Positions 60,322 to 64,000 of a stretch of DNA of 64,000 bases are shown piece after piece. Made by a program: the position numbers and the translations under genes. The DNA comes from Septoria linicola (taxonomy: Eukaryota; Ascomycota; Dothideomycetes; Mycosphaerellales; Mycosphaerellaceae). The DNA is taken from assembly GCA_024114885.1 (NCBI GenBank), contig CP099423.1, positions 992,001-1,056,000 of the forward strand. Reading direction: 5' to 3'. Position 1 is the stretch's first letter, and every line of letters starts with the position of its first letter. The notes under the pieces were generated by a model, which worked only from the letters and a program-made list of their open reading frames with translations, searched no databases and was not told the origin of the DNA.

Positions 60322-60329
60322 TATACTAA
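60322..60329 (+). repeat. 8-bp target duplication, hAT copy B, right
   Basis: TATACTAA, partner of CATACCAA at 50421-50428 after two C-to-T changes. Confidence 0.8.
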
Positions 60330-60389
60330 TAGAGCTTTTCTCTCGAACGCGAAATTAATATCTAGTATAGAGATAAGATAGCTAAGCTA

Positions 60390-61830
60390 TACCGAAGAAG
60401 GCTAATATCGTCGAAGTAGTTTAGAATACTAATAACTTCTAGGAAGCTCTATATAACTTAGCGTCTAAGAATACTATCTAAATAGAAGACACTATAGAAT
60501 ATAAGTACTTAATAGTAAATACGGACGTACTATAGGAACTAACGATCTATATCGACGTAGAATAGAAAATAGAAGCTATAAAGATAGTCTTTAGCGCTTT
60601 CCTAATAGATAGACGTCTATCGCTATAGCGATCGTTTTTAACCGAGACTTCTATACTACTCTAACTTCGATATATACTAAGATAGCTTATAGAGATTAAC
60701 GTAAGTAACGCTTTACTACTAGCGTATATCGCTAAGGTATGTTTATTACCTTCGAACTATAGAACCTTTACTAAAAAAGAATAGCTCGTTACTACTACTA
60801 AGTCTCTAGTAGAATATTATAATTTATACGAACTTATAATTAAGCGAATCGTACTACGACGATTAGTCCTTTCTATAATCAATTTATATAGGCTAGACTT
60901 ATAGGAATAGCGTCTCGAATTTCTCTAGTTAGACTCGAGGTTAGACGGCTATTATAGAGAGTACTTATTATTTCTTTTAGAAAGCCTATTTAGATTACGA
61001 GGTACTAATACTACCTTATTTAAACTTAAGACCTACGAGGCTTAGGTACCTAGAAACTCGTTAACGCTAGAGACTACTCGCCTCTACGAAGTAGAGGTCC
61101 TTCGAGAGAAAATCCTTTACTTCTCTAGCCGTTTTAGAGAAGCGAAGGAAATACTCGAGGAGGTAATTAGTAGGAAACACTAAGATATAATATTAGCGAG
61201 TAACGCTATAGCGTATCTCGCTATAGTATATTATAAGTTAGGCGAAGCCGATCTTAGCGTACGCTACGCTTTAGACTATCTATAAGATATCCTAGAGATC
61301 TAGTTAGTAGAGAGTAGTAGTATAAGACGGTTAAAGCTAGTACTAGCTTACTCGTACCTTCTAAAAGCTATATAGTCTAAACACGTTCGTAGTTCCTAGC
61401 TTAACTCTTAAGAGCTCGAGTATACGTAGTAGCTTCTACTAGATCTAAATAAGTCTAGTTTAACTAGCTAAACTTAGCCTACGCGGGTATACTATATCTC
61501 TACTCTATTAGGCTTAGCGGTAATTATATATATAAGGCACTCCTTACGAGATACTTTACTCTATTACGACTCTACCCTTAAAGCTATAAGATAGTATAGG
61601 TAGGAAGCCGGTTATATTAAGTCGATTATATACTTATCCTAAAGTATTATACTCTATAAACTCGGCGAAGTAGTTAAAGTAGTTATATATACTACGATAG
61701 CTAGGATACTATATTTATCTTATTAGTATTTCTTCGTAGGCTTTAGTACTCTCTAGCTAGAAATCCTAAGAACTTAGATTAACGCGTAAGGTCGAGAGCC
61801 TATAATTCTAGTATAAACTTAGGAATATAA
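60390..61830 (+). pseudogene. RIP-degraded gene for a TPR-like helical-repeat protein
   Basis: One plus-strand frame of about 480 codons runs through this stretch, with the interruptions I saw being stop codons explicable by C-to-T or G-to-A in Gln or Trp codons. Helical repeats of TPR character are evident: ASNAIAYLAIVYYKLGEADL, KLVLAYSYLLKAI, and SIIYLS-stop-SIILYKLGE. Earlier parts include FREAKEILEEVISRKH. It is host-like coding sequence, not a recognised transposon gene. The start is not defined and the full domain set is unknown; it could be the C-terminal repeat region of a larger regulatory protein. Confidence 0.55.
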
Positions 61831-61949
61831 CTAGAACCTAAGAATATAAGTAGCCTACCTAGTTAGCTAAAGAGCCTATATACCTAATATTTATATCGCT
61901 TTTCTAACTATATATATAGTCTCTATTATAAGAATATATATCTTCTCTT

Positions 61950-63424
61950 TCCTAGCTCTTTTCGTACTATCTAATACCTATCTAGGCGTCGCTACTTTTA
62001 AAACACGTGATTCTATATAAATACGCTTCTAAAGTATAATATATAATTCTAAAATCTTATCTTACTTATCTAATATTCTATTAGCCTAATTAATATATTA
62101 CTTATCTTTAAAAATATATTTTTCTATTTATTCCTAACGTTTGTCGAGAGAACGAATATAGCGTCTTATACTAAGATATAACTATGTTTTAGGGAATAAG
62201 CTAGCGCTTTTAATAGCGTAGTATAGTCTCTATAGTTCGAAAAGTAGCTAAAAATAAGAATCTAGTAAATAGACTCGTTAGTATCTAGAGTAATAGTCTA
62301 TCGAGTAAACTACTCTATATATACCTCTAGGCTTAATTCGTTATACGTATAATCTAAGAACTAGGTAATGTCTCTATTCGACACTCGTTGAAATCTACCT
62401 AGCTACGAGAACGTACTAATAGCTTACTATTTATTAAGTAGCGTAAGTTTACTCTAGCCTTTTTACCTTAAAAACTTATTACTAATTACGCGCGCGAGAC
62501 TAAAATTAGCTAGCTAAACTAGTAACTCTAGAGCCGGGACATCTATAGAGAAGCCTATATAGGTATTAACGAACTAGAGAGTCACGCTCTTTTCTTTAGC
62601 CCGATCTTCTAAGACGCGAGCTAATATAGCTTACTATTACGCTAAGAACGTAGGTATACCGGTTTTAAAGATTCCGCCCTTATACTATACGATATATTAA
62701 AGCGTTAGACCAAGTTCGTTTATATAGTCGCGACTAATCGGTGTGATCGCCGTTACTAGAGGCCTCGAAATGACGTTTGTTGCATTAAATTCGCCTCTAT
62801 AATACGTTTCGTAGATAACCACCTCAACATCTTCTTGGATGAAAGCGTGCACGGAGACCAGAAACAAGAACTGAAGGTACTTGGGGCCATTACGACCCAG
62901 CTTCGGAAGTTCTAGTTTTTCGTAGACGTCTGAAACGTATTTAGCAAATTTCTTCTCGCTCAAAGGCTCGAAATTAATTCGAATTCGTTCCTGGACATCG
63001 TTCAGATGTGGTGAGGTATACAAACCAGTCTTCCTCGGATATCCTGTCCTGCGCCCATATTGTCTTAGCAAGCACTCGACATAGGCGCATGTGGAGCCTT
63101 TTCCTTTAGTTCCGGCAATGTGTATACAGTCGCTAATATTGATCTACTTGAACCAGTTTGATGATTAGCTTCAGCACATCAGTAGAAAGAGATGAAACAA
63201 CCGGGTAACCAAGAAGACTCAGCCATCTATCCATCCCAGAGATAGCGGGCTTGCCCCTCACGTTCAGCTCGCCGTCGAGTTTGTAGAGGCCAGGGGTATG
63301 GGTTGGCGTGTTGGAAGGTGCTGGCCGAGGGCCCCGGTGGAGAGATTTCAGCACCGCCAATGCCGTCTGCGCAGCGTGAGCGCGTGAAAGCTGGTGGCTG
63401 TATAGTACGTACGGTGTAATCCAT
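61950..63424 (-). pseudogene. FPGS: Folylpolyglutamate synthase gene, 3' two thirds RIPed
   Basis: Exon 1 (63413-63424, MDYT), a 46-nt intron with a perfect GTACGT donor, exon 2 (63202-63366, ALAVLKSLHRG...RWLSLLGYP), a 58-nt intron (63144-63201, branch GCTAAT) and exon 3 from 63143 give the N-terminal part. It has the P-loop IHIAGTKGKGSTCAYVE, then TGLYTSPHLNDVQERIRIN and ETYYRGEFNATNVISRPL. Exon 3 stays open to TAA at 62697. Below that the family sequence continues at amber density: YKGGIFKTGIPTF, LGRFQRVSNRDIT-stop-FLD (about 62370-62405) and KALAYSLKHS, to about 62130. The enzyme adds glutamates to folates (ATP-dependent) and is needed for one-carbon metabolism and methionine. Residues YYRGEFN, where the family has H-H-G-G-E-F-D, are RIP-type changes. 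This copy cannot be functional. The 3' end is an estimate. Confidence 0.85.
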
Positions 63425-63724
63425 CCCTAGTGTGACTCATCTCTAAATCGAACCCTTGCGGAAGCTCAAAGAAATCGAAGCATTCACGCGCCCGCCCTAG
63501 TACACCCGAAAACTCGCATCTCCTGTCGTACGGCAAGGCAGGAGTAAGTTAACTAGTCAAGATAGTTCTAATGCGAGCATCAGTCACGTGTCGATTGGCG
63601 CTGGATGGCCGCCCCGCGTCAAGCTGAAACGAAGCGCTGATCACATTGTGTACGGCGACTGGAAACTGTCAAGTCCATCATCAATTACGCGCCGCCCTTA
63701 TCCTCCTCAACTCACCCTACAACA
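63425..63724. promoter_or_regulatory. Divergent promoter between FPGS and the next gene
   Basis: 300 bp of normal composition separate the FPGS start (63424, minus) from the start of the next gene (63725, plus). It holds CACGTG-like TCACGTGT at about 63584 and CT-rich leader sequence (TTATCCTCCTCAACTCACCC) just before 63725. It is not visibly RIPed. Confidence 0.45.
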
Positions 63725-64000
63725 ATGGCTCGACGGTCTCAGTCGGCGCCTACAACCTGTCGTATGTATATCATTACCATCCGATCGTTCCACGTTGACG
63801 AACGTAGGAGTAGAGACGCGCAGTCCAGTCACGAAGACGACAGCCTCGAAGGCCACGCGCAGAAGCAATGGCATAGCGACTTCAAACACGCAGTCGTCCA
63901 TCGTCGGCATCAGTTGCCTCCTTTCGCCGGAGAGCGAGATCCTCGACCAAGGCCCGAAGAGAAAACGGGCACAAAATCTCCATCATCTCTCACCTGGTGA
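63725..64000 (+). CDS. 5' end of a gene, incomplete at the window edge
   Basis: ATG at 63725 in a good context (ACAACA-ATGGC). An unspliced frame is open to the edge, but a strong intron (63762-63807, GTATGT...GTTGACG...GTAG, 46 nt) changes to a more protein-like frame: MARRSQSAPTTC then RVETRSPVTKTTASKATRRS, LLSPESEILDQGPKRKRAQN. The product is Ser/Thr/Arg rich and disordered with a KRKR nuclear-type signal. Family unknown; the rest lies beyond 64000. Confidence 0.5.
   Translation: MARRSQSAPTTCRMYIITIRSFHVDERRSRDAQSSHEDDSLEGHAQKQWHSDFKHAVVHRRHQLPPFAGERDPRPRPEEKTGTKSPSSLTW

Noticed and set aside
14100..62690. AT-rich blocks as mitochondrial DNA, centromere or bacterial insert
   Set aside because: The bias is specifically depletion of CpA/TpG with readable transposon genes and target duplications, which is RIP.
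1..64000. CRISPR array, operon or bacterial-type terminators
   Set aside because: No regularly spaced repeats with unique spacers; gene structure with short introns is fungal.

Overview
The window looks like nuclear DNA of a filamentous ascomycete (Pezizomycotina, possibly Dothideomycetes). Introns are 46-79 nt with fungal splice signals. Genes of balanced composition sit as islands between AT-rich blocks in which CpA/TpG is almost absent and TpA is everywhere. That is the signature of repeat-induced point mutation (RIP, C-to-T on both strands). In the AT-rich blocks the transposon and host reading frames survive mainly with CAG/CAA/TGG codons turned into stops. Species and family-level assignments come from reading motifs by eye; no database was searched.

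Layout. 1-14.05 kb: gene island with several intact-looking genes: RPA12 (RNA polymerase I subunit, 10226-10646), a three-exon gene (12194-13337), a convergent 205-codon gene, and small ORFs. It also holds several broken genes, notably a DEDD 3'-5' exonuclease with two in-frame amber codons and a kinase fragment. 14058-16194: RIP-degraded Fot1/pogo-type element with 40-bp TIRs and TA target duplication, inserted between two divergent genes. 16.2-18.36 kb: island with a 211-codon gene and a decayed gene. 18362-22048: hAT element copy A, 8-bp target duplication, ending 12 nt before the ATG of a 245-codon gene (22061-22798). 22.8-47.5 kb: continuous RIP block. Inside it are two complete Ty1/copia elements of one family, head to tail with 8 bp between them (25958-32256 and 32265-38569), a solo LTR of the same family (46359-46634), a 584-bp tandem duplication, and unassigned older sequence carrying a recurrent TAGTCGGTA doublet. 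47.6-50.43 kb: island with a large broken gene whose 3' third lies in RIPed DNA, and a coiled-coil ORF. 50429-60321: hAT copy B, into which a chromodomain Ty3/gypsy element (about 52644-58625) is nested. 60.33-62.7 kb: RIPed host DNA containing a helical-repeat (TPR-like) gene and the 3' two thirds of a folylpolyglutamate synthase gene; the 5' part of that gene (62.7-63.42 kb) is nearly unmutated. 63.4-64 kb: divergent promoter and the first exons of another gene.

Main theme: mutation does not stop at element borders. RIP enters two host genes (47.6-49.9 kb and 62-63.4 kb) and fades inside them. Several genes in otherwise normal islands carry isolated CAG-to-TAG or CGA-to-TGA stops. Other recurring themes are insertions at gene starts and promoters, nested and adjacent insertions with readable target duplications, and a copia primer site matching the anticodon arm of initiator tRNA-Met.
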